DNA of 64,000 nucleotides from Macrostomum hystrix (Eukaryota > Platyhelminthes > Macrostomidae): assembly GCA_950097015.1 (NCBI GenBank), contig CATNEN010000008.1, positions 4,587,650-4,651,649 on the forward strand, given 5' to 3'. The notes under the pieces were generated by a model. That model was not told the DNA's origin. It was given only the letters and a program-made list of their open reading frames with translations, and ran no database searches. This document shows, piece by piece, positions 10,601-21,382 of the stretch (within the stretch, counting starts at the first letter, position 1; each line of letters opens with the position of its first letter). The translations under genes and the position numbers were made by a program.

Positions 10601-13600
10601 TAGGACTGAAAGACACTGAATCTTCAGGTTGATAGAAACTGAATCTTGAGGTTGTCAGAAACTGAATCTTGAGGTTGATAGAAACTGAATCTTGAGGTTG
10701 TCAGAAACTGAATCTTGAGGTTGACAGAAACTGAATCTTTAGGTTGACAGAAACTGAATCTTCAGGTTGACAGAAACTGAATCTTGAGGTTGATAGAAAC
10801 TGAATCTTCAGGTTGATAGAAACTGAATCTTGAGGTTGTCAGAAACTGAATCTTTAGGTTGATAGAAACTGAATCTTGAGGTTGTCAGAAACTGAATCTT
10901 CAGGTTGATAGAAACTGAATCTTGAGGTTGACAGAAACTGAATCTTCAGGTTGATAGAAACTGAATCTTGAGGTTGTCAGAAACTGAATCTTCAGGTTGA
11001 TAGAAACTGAATCTTGAGGTTGACAGAAACTGAATCTTTAGGTTGATAGAAACTGAATCTTCAGGTTGACAGAAACTGAATCTTTAGGTTGATAGAAACT
11101 GAATCTTCAGGTTGATAGAAACTGAATCTTCAGGTTGACAGAAACTGAATCTTTAGGTTGATAGAAACTGAATCTTCAGGTTGATAGAAACTGAATCTTC
11201 AGGTTGACAGAAACTGAATCTTGAGGTTGTCAGAAACTGAATCTTCAGGTTGATAGAAACTGAATCTTGAGGTTATCAGAAACTGAATCTTCAGGTTGAT
11301 AGAAACTGAATCTTGAGGTTGTCAGAAACTGAATCTTCAGGTTGATAGAAACTGAATCTTGAGGTTGTCAGAAACTGAATCTTCAGGTTGATAGAAAGTG
11401 AATCTTGAGGTTGTCAGAAACTGAATCTTCAGGTTGATAGAAACTGAATCTTGAGGTTGACAGAAACTGAATCTTCAGGTTGATAGAAACTGAATCTTGA
11501 GGTTGATAGAAACTGAATCTTCAGGTTGATAGAAACTGAATCTTGAGGTTGATAGAAACTGAATCTTGAGGTTGTCAGAAACTGAATCTTCAGGTTGATA
11601 GAAACTGAATCTTGAGGTTGATAGAAACTGAATCTTGAGGTTGATAGAAACTGAATCTTGAGGTTGTCAGAAACTGAATCTTGAGGTTGACAGAAACTGA
11701 ATCTTTAGGTTGACAGAAACTGAATCTTCAGGTTGACAGAAAATGAATCTTGAGGTTGATAGAAACTGAATCTTGAGGTTGATACAAACTGAATCTTGAG
11801 GTTGATAGAAACTGAATCTTGAGGTTGATAGAAACTGAATCTTGAGGTTGATAGAAACTGAATCTTGAGGTTGTCAGAAACTGAATCTTCAGGTTGATAG
11901 AAACTGAATCTTGAGGTTGACAGAAACTGAATCTTCAGGTTGATAGAAAGTGAATCTTGAGGTTGATAGAAACTGAATCTTCAGGTTGATAGAAACTGAA
12001 TCTTGAGGTTGTCAGAAACTGAATCTTCAGGTTGATAGAAAGTGAATCTTGAGGTTGTCAGAAACTGAATCTTCAGGTTGATAGAAACTGAATCTTGAGG
12101 TTGACAGAAACTGAATCTTCAGGTTGATAGAAACTGAATCTTGAGGTTGATAGAAACTGAATCTTCAGGTTGATAGAAACTGAATCTTGAGGTTGATAGA
12201 AACTGAATCTTGAGGTTGTCAGAAACTGAATCTTGAGGTTGATAGAAACTGAATCTTGAGGTTGATAGAAACTGAATCTTGAGGTTGTCAGAAACTGAAT
12301 CTTGAGGTTGACAGAAACTGAATCTTTAGGTTGACAGAAACTGAATCTTCAGGTTGACAGAAACTGAATCTTGAGGTTGATAGAAACTGAATCTTGAGGT
12401 TGATAGAAACTGAATCTTGAGGTTGTCAGAAACTGAATCTTCAGGTTGATAGAAACTGAATCTTGAGGTTGACAGAAACTGAATCTTCAGGTTGATAGAA
12501 ACTGAATCTTGAGGTTGATAGAAACTGAATCTTCAGGTTGATAGAAACTGAATCTTCAGGTTGACAGAAACTGAATCTTCAGGTTGATAGAAACTGAATC
12601 TTCAGGTTGATAGAAACTGAATCTTCAGGTTGATAGAAACTGAATCTTCAGGTTGATAGAAACTGAATCTTCAGGTTGATAGAAACTGAATCTTCAGGTT
12701 GATAGAAACTGAATCTTCAGGTTGACAGAAACTGAATCTTCAGGTTGATAGAAACTGAATCTTGAGGTTGTCAGAAACTGAATCTTGAGGTTGACAGAAA
12801 CTGAATCTTCAGGTTGATAGAAACTGAATCTTCAGATTGACAGAAACTGAATCTTCAGGTTGACAGAAACTGAATCTTCAGGTTGATAGAAACTGAATCT
12901 TGAGGTTGTCAGAAACTGAATCTTCAGGTTGATAGAAACTGAATCTTGAGGTTGACAGAAACTGAATCTTGAGGTTGTCAGAAACTGAATCTTCAGGTTG
13001 ATAGAAACTGAATCTTGAGGTTGTCAGAAACTGAATCTTCAGGTTGACAGAAACTGAATCTTCAAGTTGACAGAAACTGAATCTTCAGGTTGATAGAAAC
13101 TGAATCTTCAGATTGACAGAAACTGAATCTTCAGGTTGACAGAAACTGAATCTTCAGGTTGACAGAAACTGAATCTTCAGGTTGATAGAAACTGAATCTT
13201 CAGGTTGACAGAAACTGAATCTTCAGGTTGATAGAAACTGAATCTTGAGGTTGTCAGAAACTGAATCTTCAGGTTGATAGAAACTGAATCTTGAGGTTGA
13301 CAGAAACTGAATCTTGAGGTTGTCAGAAACTGAATCTTTAGGTTGATAGAAACTGAATCTTGAGGTTGTCAGAAACTGAATCTTCAGGTTGACAGAAACT
13401 GAATCTTTAAGTTGACAGAAACTGAATCTTCAGGTTGACAGAAACTGAACTTGAAGCCCAACACCCGAGGCACTCACTCGTGCATAATCTTGACTCGTCT
13501 GTCGTGCAGATCTGCCCCGGAGCCTATGTCCAATGCGCCCAGCAGGGTAGCTTCGCCAGCTTTGCCGAAGATTCCATCAGGCACAGCAAGGAGGAACCGT

Positions 13601-13911
13601 TTTGCCACATTTGCCACTGTCCAGAAATTGTAGTCGGCCCATTCCACTGGACGACCCTCGGCTAAGCATTTGATAATTTTGCGCATCTGCAGTGGATTGC
13701 CAGGGCGTCGAAACAGGTCGCAAACTGCCACGCCATCGCGAGCAATGTGGACCAACAGGTCGCGAAGCGGAGCGGGCAGTGGGCCAGAGCCAAATGCCTG
13801 GCAAAGCGGTCGGCCGAATTTGATTCTAGGCGTTGCAGCTCGCATGGAACTGCCCCCCACTCTCGCCTGGCGCTCGCCAACACAGGAGAAAAGCGAGCGA
13901 ATTAGCGACAT
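4619..13911 (-). CDS. RhoGAP protein, TAGAP/ARHGAP20-like (three exons seen, partial)
   Basis: Exons on the minus strand: about 13911-13478, 5859-5694 and 4781-4619. Splice phases agree: exon 1 ends with GA before GTGAGTG, exon 2 opens with one base after CTGCAG; exon 2 ends in phase 0 and exon 3 starts with GTG after CCAG. The joined product runs FGRPLCQAFG, LPAPLRDLLVHIARDG, DLFRRPGNP (arginine finger of the GIFRxxG motif), VAKRFLLAVPDG (the LKxFLRxLPxP motif with its Lys), then VNSMSVEAVAKSV and KVMELLISGF. Spacing matches the short RhoGAP domains of TAGAP/ARHGAP20. The protein should stimulate GTP hydrolysis by Rho-family GTPases. Odd point: the Asn normally found in NLAxxFxP is replaced (EAVAKSVAG), so activity may be weak. 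The true start (ATG at 13911 or an upstream exon) and the 3' end beyond 4619 (phase 1) are not settled. Confidence 0.78.
4800..5630. repeat. 30-bp minisatellite in RhoGAP intron 2
   Basis: About 25 diverged copies of a unit close to GTCATGTGACC-TTGGAGATCATAGCTAGGG, with variants at several positions. Near 5243-5290 the unit collapses into GGGGCTAGG/GGGTTAGG runs. The array nearly fills the 0.9-kb intron between the exons ending at 5694 and starting at 4781. Confidence 0.93.
5880..6720. other. RhoGAP intron 1, downstream end: degenerate ATGACC-rich and unique sequence
   Basis: Between about 5890 and 6150 there are loosely repeated ATGACY/ATGACT words every 8-15 bp, too irregular for a defined unit. 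From 6150 to 6720 the sequence is unique and AT-rich. No exon recognised. Confidence 0.5.
6725..7178. repeat. 22-bp minisatellite in RhoGAP intron 1
   Basis: About 20 copies of TTGCGTTACTTGAAAAAGCG plus two A. Early copies vary (TTGGGAAAGTAAC, AGAAAAGCAAC); the centre is homogeneous. The unit lies within the 7.6-kb intron of the RhoGAP gene. Confidence 0.94.
7180..7535. other. unique intron sequence between arrays
   Basis: AT-rich sequence without coding signal or repeat, separating the 22-bp and the 25/34-bp arrays. Confidence 0.5.
7536..9912. repeat. compound 25/34-bp satellite in RhoGAP intron 1
   Basis: Three related unit types are mixed. Type A (25 bp) is AAACAGTCTCAGAAACACAC plus TCGAT. 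Type C (34 bp) is the same with an extra AAACAGGAT in front. Type B (34 bp) is AGACCCGACAAACATTGTCA plus GAAAGACACTCGAT. The array opens with type A copies, then alternates blocks of B with single or paired C copies. All types end in the same CACTCGAT, so they share an origin. About 70 units in total. Confidence 0.95.
9925..10092. repeat. 42-bp repeat, 4 copies
   Basis: Four nearly identical copies of a 42-bp unit that starts GATGTCTAAGCCCTAGTGGT and continues to GACAGGTGTG. The first copy reads GCCCGAG instead of GCCCTAG. It follows directly after the compound satellite. Confidence 0.95.
10093..10605. other. unique intron sequence
   Basis: About 0.5 kb of unique sequence inside the large RhoGAP intron between two arrays. 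No exon with acceptable splice sites found by eye. Confidence 0.5.
10606..13448. repeat. 24-bp satellite, ~118 copies, with two variable sites
   Basis: Unit AACTGAATCTTNAGGTTGNN plus AGAA, 24 bp, kept in strict period over 2.8 kb. Variation is concentrated at two places: the base after TCTT (G, C or T) and the two to three bases after GGTTG (ATA, ACA or TCA). Rare other changes occur (AAAGTG, CAGATTG, CAAGTTG). It ends about 30 bp before the splice donor of the first RhoGAP exon. Confidence 0.96.
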
Positions 13912-16374
13912 CCTTCTATTTGAGAGGCTGCCAAAACTGTTGGACTTGCAAATTTTTTGTCACAGTTCTTAAATAAAAATGTGTGGACGCCAAATTAGAA
14001 TAGTTGTCAAGACATAGGAAAGCTGAGAGTGAAAAATGTAATAGAAGTTCAACAGAACACATTAGATAAAAATTTATATGCTAAGTGTGTGACAATATAT
14101 ATATTTGAATGCCAAACAAATCATTTATAGCTTACCTAAAAAATCTACAATCTAGTTTCAAAGTCATAACTTTTAATCATCTATTGAAGTGCATAATCAC
14201 ACATAATAACTTGTTTCTGGTCCTCCTTCAGACTCACATTAGTTTTGCTAAGGGAATTTTTTTAATTTTCTTTTAATACAATACATAACAATGCATTTCA
14301 TAAACACAAAAAACCTGTCAATTAGCTTTATTTTCAATGAATAGATACCTTTGTATTTGTATAACACTAAGAAATCTGAATACAGATTATATAACTAAGA
14401 GTAATGACAAAGCAAGATTTGAAAAATTCGATAACTTAAGTAAAATGTGATACTAATAAAAAATTGGTCAAATTACTTATGAAATACATATATTCAGTTA
14501 AAAACTACAGTCCTACGTAGACTCTATCAATCCTGTTTAATAATAGAGTTCAATATTTAATTAAAAAACCACTGTTTCAATCTAGAATATAATAAAACTC
14601 AGAAACAAAATTAAGCAAAAAATTAAAGTATTAATGTTAAACATTTCTAGCATGCTTAATAGACAAAAGTATGATAGCCTATTCTAATAGCATATAAAAA
14701 CAAAAAAGTAACAAAAATATTCTATTGCAGGTGTTGGACTTTTTGAACAGTAAATGTGAAAATAGTCAAAAGTGTAGCCAGGTAGATAAAATAAAACGAA
14801 AATATGTTTAAATATTCTAAATAAAAAAATTTAAATACTATACTGCAGACTTGAATAAAATCTAAATGTAAATGAATTTATAGTAGTCTAAAGATTTAAG
14901 AAGTTGACAGGATGAATCACTTTTATTTTAAGCTTGTGGTTTAAATCATTCAGATAGTGTATATAAAAATCGTGATACAATTATGACACTAGTAATTTCA
15001 TTTCATTCAGACACTTCCATATAGCACGGTAAATCAAAATAAGGGAATGACAGTCATCTTAGAAACAAGGAAATTGTATTAGTCAAAAGAGTTGAGTTAA
15101 AAATTTAGGTTTTTATTTAATTAATTTACATGCTATAGTTTTAATGTTATCCACACTCACAGAAAAATATTTTGTCGTAGAAAGAAGGTAAAATTTTACT
15201 GCCTTTGTTTTATTACACTAAAGCCGGATATAAGGATCTCTTCTGTGCAACTTAACCTTTCAAAGAAGACATCGTAACCAATTTTGATGTTTACGTTGTT
15301 GCTATGTATTTAATTCTAATTCCCCGAAAAAAGCTTGTATTTATTAAATAAATGCTTACCAGTTACATTTTCTCATATTGCTTTTTTAAAGTGTGGCGAA
15401 GAGAATCGCGTTTTTGTGACGTTGAGAATGTGCATGCTGCCGAATCTAAAGAGTTGTTATATAATATGTGAATCAACTGCATCTTGAGCGTATGTTTATT
15501 GCTTATCCGTGTACGAAAATGGTTGTTTTTTGGGACGTAAGCGGACTGGATGGCAAGCTTGTATACAATTTTTGATAAAATTATCAACAGAAAGAAAAAC
15601 CTTGCACCTGAACATGTATTATAGCATGCAGCATCAATTAAAAATTATCTGATCAGCGTTTGACGTTCTATGTAAGTGTGGAACTTAAAATTAATGATAA
15701 AAATTGTTAAAATCACGCTATATAACTGCGTGAGTAGCCATAGCGCCCCCTTGAATTGCATTTTTTAGATGTCTATATGTATTAAGTGCAAATCGATTTT
15801 CGATTTCCAGCCCAGTTGCTAAGTTTATTTTACTTCTTTAATTGCTTCTATAGTGTCAGTCAGGACAACATTTTAATGCTAATATATAAAATTGCATGTC
15901 TATACTACTACATGTTTCCAACTTGCACCGAAAACAATTGCATCCTGTGGTTCGGATCGCTTCCCAACCGATTGTTTCCTGCCTTAGATGGATTTGTTTC
16001 CATTTGCATATTCAGATTAATTGCTAATTAGTTCGTCTAATTTCAGTCGTTGATCAGAGAGCCGCCCTGTAGAGTAATACTAGCCTCAGCTAATCAAATA
16101 CTCGTACATCAAACTGTAACAGGGTGTGAACTGTAAATAAGTGCCAATGTATAATGAACACGGTTGCCATGCAACGTGTGGTTGGTCGCCATGCAGGTGA
16201 AAGGTCTCCAGAGCCAAGTAATAACGACACCCTATAAGTTCACGTTTTAAAGGTAACACCATTATTGTATGCAGTTCGATCAGAGAGTTTACTGCCATAG
16301 GAAAAGTCTGACAATTATTGACTCGGTCAGAATAAAAAAAATAATAAAAAACCAAAAATATATTACCAAAAGTC
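13912..16374. other. intergenic region, AT-rich
   Basis: 2.4 kb of AT-rich unique sequence between the divergently oriented RhoGAP gene (minus) and Ig gene A (plus). Both promoters should lie here if the RhoGAP start is at 13911. I see no repeat array, tRNA or convincing exon; a few long A/T runs only. Confidence 0.55.
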
Positions 16375-19300
16375 ATGCCGCATTATACTGAAAAAATCTC
16401 AAATAGATCTAAAAGGCAATCGTTTGATTTGACTCAACAACTTGTGGTAATAATTTTGCTGCAACTATTCATCGTATTTACAGGTGAGTTCCAACTATTT
16501 CAGCCTGCAACATTCGTTGCTAACTAAATTTTTTGACGTTGTTGCCGTGAATTGGATAAAAAATATATTCATGTACAGATAAGATCCGCGGAAGGTTAAA
16601 ACTCCAAGAAGGCGAGATTCTAAGAAAAATAGACGCAAAGAAGGATAGACTCGAAGAAGGATAGACTCCAAGAAGGATAGACTCGAAGAAGGATAGACTC
16701 GAAGAAGGATAGACTCGAAGAAGGATAGACTCGAAGAAGGATAGACTCGAAGAAGGATAGACTCGAAGAAGGATAGACTCGAAGAAGGATAGACTCCAAG
16801 AAGGATAGAACTCAAAAAAGGATAGAACTCGAAGAAGGAAATAGACTCAAAGAAGGAAATAGACTCAAAGAAGGAAATAGACTCAAAGAAGGATAGAACT
16901 CAAAGAAGGATAGACTCAAAGAAGGATTGACTCAAAGAAGAATAGACTCCAAGAAGGATAGACTCAAAGAAGGATAGACTCAAAGAATAATAGACTCGAA
17001 GAAGGATAGACTCGAAGAAGGATAGACTCCAAGAAGGACACCCTCCAAGAAGGATAGAACTCAAAAAAGGATAGAACTCGAAGAAGGAAATAGACTCAAA
17101 GATGGAAATAGACTCAAAGAAGTGTAGAACTCAAAGAAGGATAGACTCAAAGAAGGATAGACTCAAAGAAGGATAGACTCAAAGAAGGATAGACTCAAAG
17201 AAGAATAGACTCCAAGAAGGATAGATTCAAAGAAGGATAGAACTCAAAGAAGGATAGACTCAAAGAAGGATAGAACTCAAAGAAGGATAGACTCAAAGAA
17301 GGATAGACTCAAAGAAGGATAGACTCAAAGAAGAATAGACTCCAAGAAGGATAGAACTCAAAGAAGGATAGACTCAAAGAAGGATAGACTCAAAGAAGGA
17401 TAGTCTCAAAGAAGAATAGACTCCAAGAAGGATAGACTCAAAGAAGGATAGACTCAAAGAAGGATAGACTCAAAGAAGGATAGACTCAAAGAAGGATTGA
17501 CTCAAAGAAGAATAGACTCCAAGAAGGATAGAACTCAAAGAAGGATAGACTCAAAGAAGGATAGACTCCAAGAAGGATAGACTCCAAGAAGGATAGATTC
17601 AAAGAAGGATAGATTCAAAGAAGGATAGACTCCAAGAAGGATAGAACTCCAAGAAGGATAGATTCAAAGAAGGATAGAACTCAAAGAAGGATAGACTCAA
17701 AGAAGGATAGACTCCAAGAAGGATAGACTCAAAGAAGGATAGACTCAAAGAAGGATAGACTCAAAGAAGGATAGAACTCAAAGAAGGATAGAACTCAAAG
17801 AAGGATAGAACTCAAAGAAGGATAGAACTCAAAGAAGGATAGACTCAAAGAAGGATAGACTCAAAGAAGGATAGACTCAAAGAAGGATAGAACTCAAAGA
17901 AGGATAGACTCAAAGAAGGATAGAACTCAAAGAAGGATAGACTCAAAGAAGGATTGACTCAAAGAAGAATAGACTCCAAGAAGGATAGACTCAAAGAAGG
18001 ATAGACTCAAAGAAGGATAGACTCCAAGAAGGATAGACTCGAAGAAGGATTGACTCAAAGAAGGATTGACTCAAAGAAGAATAGACTCAAAGAAGGATAG
18101 ACTCAAAGAAGGATAGACTCAAAGAAGGATAGATTCAAAGAAGGATAGAACTCAAAGAAGGATAGAACTCAAAGAAGGATAGAACTCAAAGAAGGATAGA
18201 TTCCAATGATAATGGGCTTCAATGAGGATGGACTACACGAGGCATAGACTCAAAGGAGGAACGCTTGAACTCTTTGAAGAAATAAATTCCGAAATGCGGC
18301 ATTCCAGGCGCTCACGGAGCCGAGTCCTCCGTGCTCATAACGGGTGCGTTCTACAATCGGCACTCGGCCACAATACCCAGTACCATTGAGATGCCTTTGA
18401 GCACGCGCAGCTGGCAGTTCGCCTGCCGTTGGACGCGACGAAACGCGAAAGAGAACACCCTGCTGGCCATACAGGCCCCGGTGAGTGGCCCCGGTTACTG
18501 CCCCGATGGCAGTAAAATCTATAGGTCCGAGAAGGTCACTGTGCTGTCTAAAATCCTACCGTTGTCTAACTTCGCCTATGCGGCCGTATTCGATTTTAAA
18601 ATATTTAAGTACCACAATTAGTCTAACAGGTAGCACTAGAGTCTAACAGGTAGCACTAGAGTCTAACAGGTAGCACTAGAGTCTAACAGGTAGCACTAGA
18701 GTCTAACAGGTAGCACTAGAGTCTAACAGGTAGCACTAGAGTCTAACAGGTAGCACTAGAGTCTAACAGGTAGCATCCAAGTCTAACAGGTAGCATCCAA
18801 GTCTAACAGGTAGCATCCAAGTCTAACAGGTAGCATCAAAGTCTAACAGGCAGCATCCAAGTCTAACAGGTAGCATCCAAGTCTAACAGGTAGCATCCAA
18901 GTCTAACAGGTAGCATCCAAGTCTAACAGGCAGCATCCAAGTCTAACAGGTAGCATCCAAGTCTAACAGGTAGCATCGAAGTCTAACAGGCAGCATCCAA
19001 GTCTAACAGGTTGCACTCAAGTCTAACAGGTAGCATCGAAGTCTAACAGGCAGCTAGGCTGCAGACTCGACGGGTGCAATAGGTGGCGCTCCTGCCTGAT
19101 CTAAAAGTAGATCTAATATTTTATCGGATTTATTCACAAATCGTTCAGCAAAGCCACCGCTCCATCCGTTTGGCAGACCCAGAGAACCCTGAACAACTGC
19201 CAGTTCAGCTCATCGAGCGGGCCGGCAGTTTGCACACCGTCCAACATTCAGTTTGCCACCGACACAGCTGGCCAGAACCAGGTCTACAATGTCAGCTGCC

Positions 19301-21050
19301 AGGAGGCTGGCAACACCCTCACCTGCTCCATCGACATCCGGGTTGAGTTCAATACGCGACACATCGGAAAATGGTCCTGCAATAGCCTCATGGATGAAAC
19401 TAACGATAGCATACTACTGCAGTACTACAGTGAGTAGGGTGCAATGCAGGGAACGCTTTGCTTTGCTTTCTAAAAACTTCAGGTTGAAAAACTTCAGGTT
19501 GAAAAACTTCAGGTTGAAAAACTTCAGGTTGAAAAACTACAGGTTGAAAAACTTCAGGTTGAAAAACTTCAGGTTGAAAAACTTCAGGTTGAAAAACTTC
19601 AGGTTGAAAAACTTCAGGTTGAAAAACTACAGGTTGAAAAATCTTTATTTGAAAATTTCTCTAAACATTTGAACAGTTAATATCGATTGCTATATTTAGA
19701 CTACCAATTTCCACAGAGGTACTTCCACAAAACAGTCTCGTCTTAGCTAGCTGGGATCCGATGATGTTTGAGAACAGCTCAAGCCAAAATGGCTCCCAAA
19801 CGAATCGATTCGAGTGCTTCACCAAGGAGCGAGTCATCCCGCCGGCAAGGCTGAGCTTCTACCTTGGCAGAATCGAACTCGGGACCAACCAGACGGTGTA
19901 TCCTGTTGACTTTTTGTCCGAAAATCAGCACTCCACACAGCTAAGCATGTTTGTGCTCAACCAGACAGGAGCTACGGCAACTCCACCGAGAAAGGATATG
20001 ACTTGTGAGTCTGAAATTTCATTTATCTAACATGATCCTAGCTATCTAACATGGCCCTAAATATCTAACATTGTCTTAAGTATCTAACATGATCCTAAGT
20101 ATCTAACGTGATCCTGAGTATCTAACATGATCCCAAGTATCTAACGTGATCCTGAGTATCTAACGTGATCCTAAGTATCTAACATGATCCTGAGTATCTA
20201 ACGTGATCCTGAGTATCTAACGTGATCCTAAGTATCTAACATGATCCTAAGTATCTAACGTGATCCTAAGTATCTAACATGATCCTAAGTATCTAACATG
20301 ATCCTAAGTATCTAACGTGATCCTGAGTATCTAACGTGATCCTGAGTATCTAACGTGATCCTAAGTATCTAACGTGATCCTAAGTATCTAACATGATCCT
20401 AAGTATCTAACGTGATCCTGAGTATCTAACATGATCCTAAATATCTAACATGATCCTAAGTATCTAACATTATGATCCTAAGTATCCAACGTGATCCTGA
20501 GTATCTAACATGATCCTAAGTATCTAACGTGATCCTAAGTATCTAACGTGATCCTGAGTATCTAACATGATCCTGAGTATCTAACGTGATCCTAAGTATC
20601 TAACGTGATCCTGAGTATCTAACATGATCCTAAATATCTAACATGATCCTAAATATCCAACACAATATTGACACTGAAACACGGTCCCACACATCAGTGA
20701 ATCAGCAGCTCCTGGCAACTAATCGAGTGCTCAATCTGAGACTTCGGCAAAACTATAGCGGCCTGACTCTGAGCTGCTCAGCTACCCAGGACCTGTCGGA
20801 CAGTTACGAGAAGGCCAGCAGTGCGATTGAAATTCTGTTTCCCAAAATCCCAACGGATGATGGTGAGAATTAAGCGTCTGCTCTGAATTTTTCTGTCTCA
20901 TATTTTGACTAAATTATAGCAAGCAATTACATTGAGTATCCAATGTCAACTTTTGGTAACTAACGTCAGCTTTTCCGAAAGAAAACCTGTAGATTGAAGA
21001 AATTGATGGACAATTGCATTTACTGTTTTCAACCAGATAAAAAAATATAA
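16375..21050 (+). CDS. Ig gene A: secreted/surface protein with two Ig-like folds
   Basis: Exons: 16375-16483 (signal sequence, hydrophobic core LVVIILLQLFIVFTG), 18308-18480, 19177-19429, 19717-20004 and 20698-20862; a very short last exon 21037-21050 (stop TAA) is possible. Every junction has GT/AG and matching phase, and each exon except the last matches an exon of the neighbouring gene B. The first fold (exons 2-3) has FACRWTRRN and later NTLTCSIDI...HIGKWSCNS; the second (exons 4-5) has RFECFTKERVIPPARLSFYL and NRVLNLRLRQNY...LTLSCSAT, close to C2-set Ig folds with a PPA-x-L motif after the first Cys. Several N-glycosylation sequons (ENSS, QNGS). With the tiny last exon the product is about 333 aa, ends DDDKKI and has no anchor. 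Ligand unknown. Confidence 0.72.
16605..18205. repeat. 16/17-bp minisatellite filling intron 1 of Ig gene A
   Basis: About 100 copies of GAAGGATAGACTCAAA or the 17-bp form GAAGGATAGAACTCAAA, with CGAAG, CCAAG and AATAGA variants. Strong purine bias on the plus strand. It spans nearly the whole intron between the signal-peptide exon and exon 2. Confidence 0.95.
18611..19055. repeat. 20-bp minisatellite in intron 2 of Ig gene A (core GTCTAACAGGTAGC)
   Basis: 22 copies of a 20-bp unit GTCTAACAGGTAGCATCCAA; the first eight carry ACTAGA in place of ATCCAA. The complement contains TACCTGTTAGAC, a word shared with arrays at 51.7-54.1 kb. Confidence 0.96.
19479..19645. repeat. 15-bp repeat in intron 3 of Ig gene A
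   Basis: About 11 copies of AAAAACTTCAGGTTG, two with CTACAGG. Period divisible by three, so one frame stays open (NFRLK repeats), but this is intronic by comparison with gene B. Confidence 0.95.
20030..20660. repeat. 19-bp repeat in intron 4 of Ig gene A
   Basis: About 33 copies of TATCTAACRTGATCCTRAG. The two R positions vary nearly independently. The array begins about 25 bp after the exon donor and ends about 40 bp before the next acceptor. Confidence 0.95.
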
Positions 21051-21382
21051 TGACCCTTAAATTAATGTAGTTGCAGTCCGATTACACCTGAAGTATATAA
21101 ATACATACATACATAAATGCTAATAAGCAGGCACAGGTGTATCGTTTCCTTTCAAGTCTTATTCGCCTGGGCTGTATGCAGACATGAGAAAACATGCCAT
21201 GCATTTTTCGTTGCTAATGTAAACAAACACTTGGTTGCGTCGCAACGGCAGTGTGAAGAGGTAAGGAAAGATTTTCGATGGTCTAAAAGGAATGCTCCGG
21301 CTGAAGTTTATTGAGAGTTGGCCGTCCCGATCAAGTTGTGTCTTAACTTTCCTGTGAGTCTTGTTTCGTTAGAAGAAGCACC
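20863..21382. other. spacer between Ig genes A and B
   Basis: AT-rich 0.5 kb holding the putative last exon of gene A (21037-21050, preceded by the pyrimidine tract TTACTGTTTTCAACCAG) and the promoter/5' leader of gene B. A TACATACATACATAAA run lies near 21100. Confidence 0.5.

Noticed and set aside
7536-13448. CRISPR-like regularly spaced repeats
   Set aside because: Units are head-to-tail with no unique spacers, in an animal genome with introns; these are satellites.
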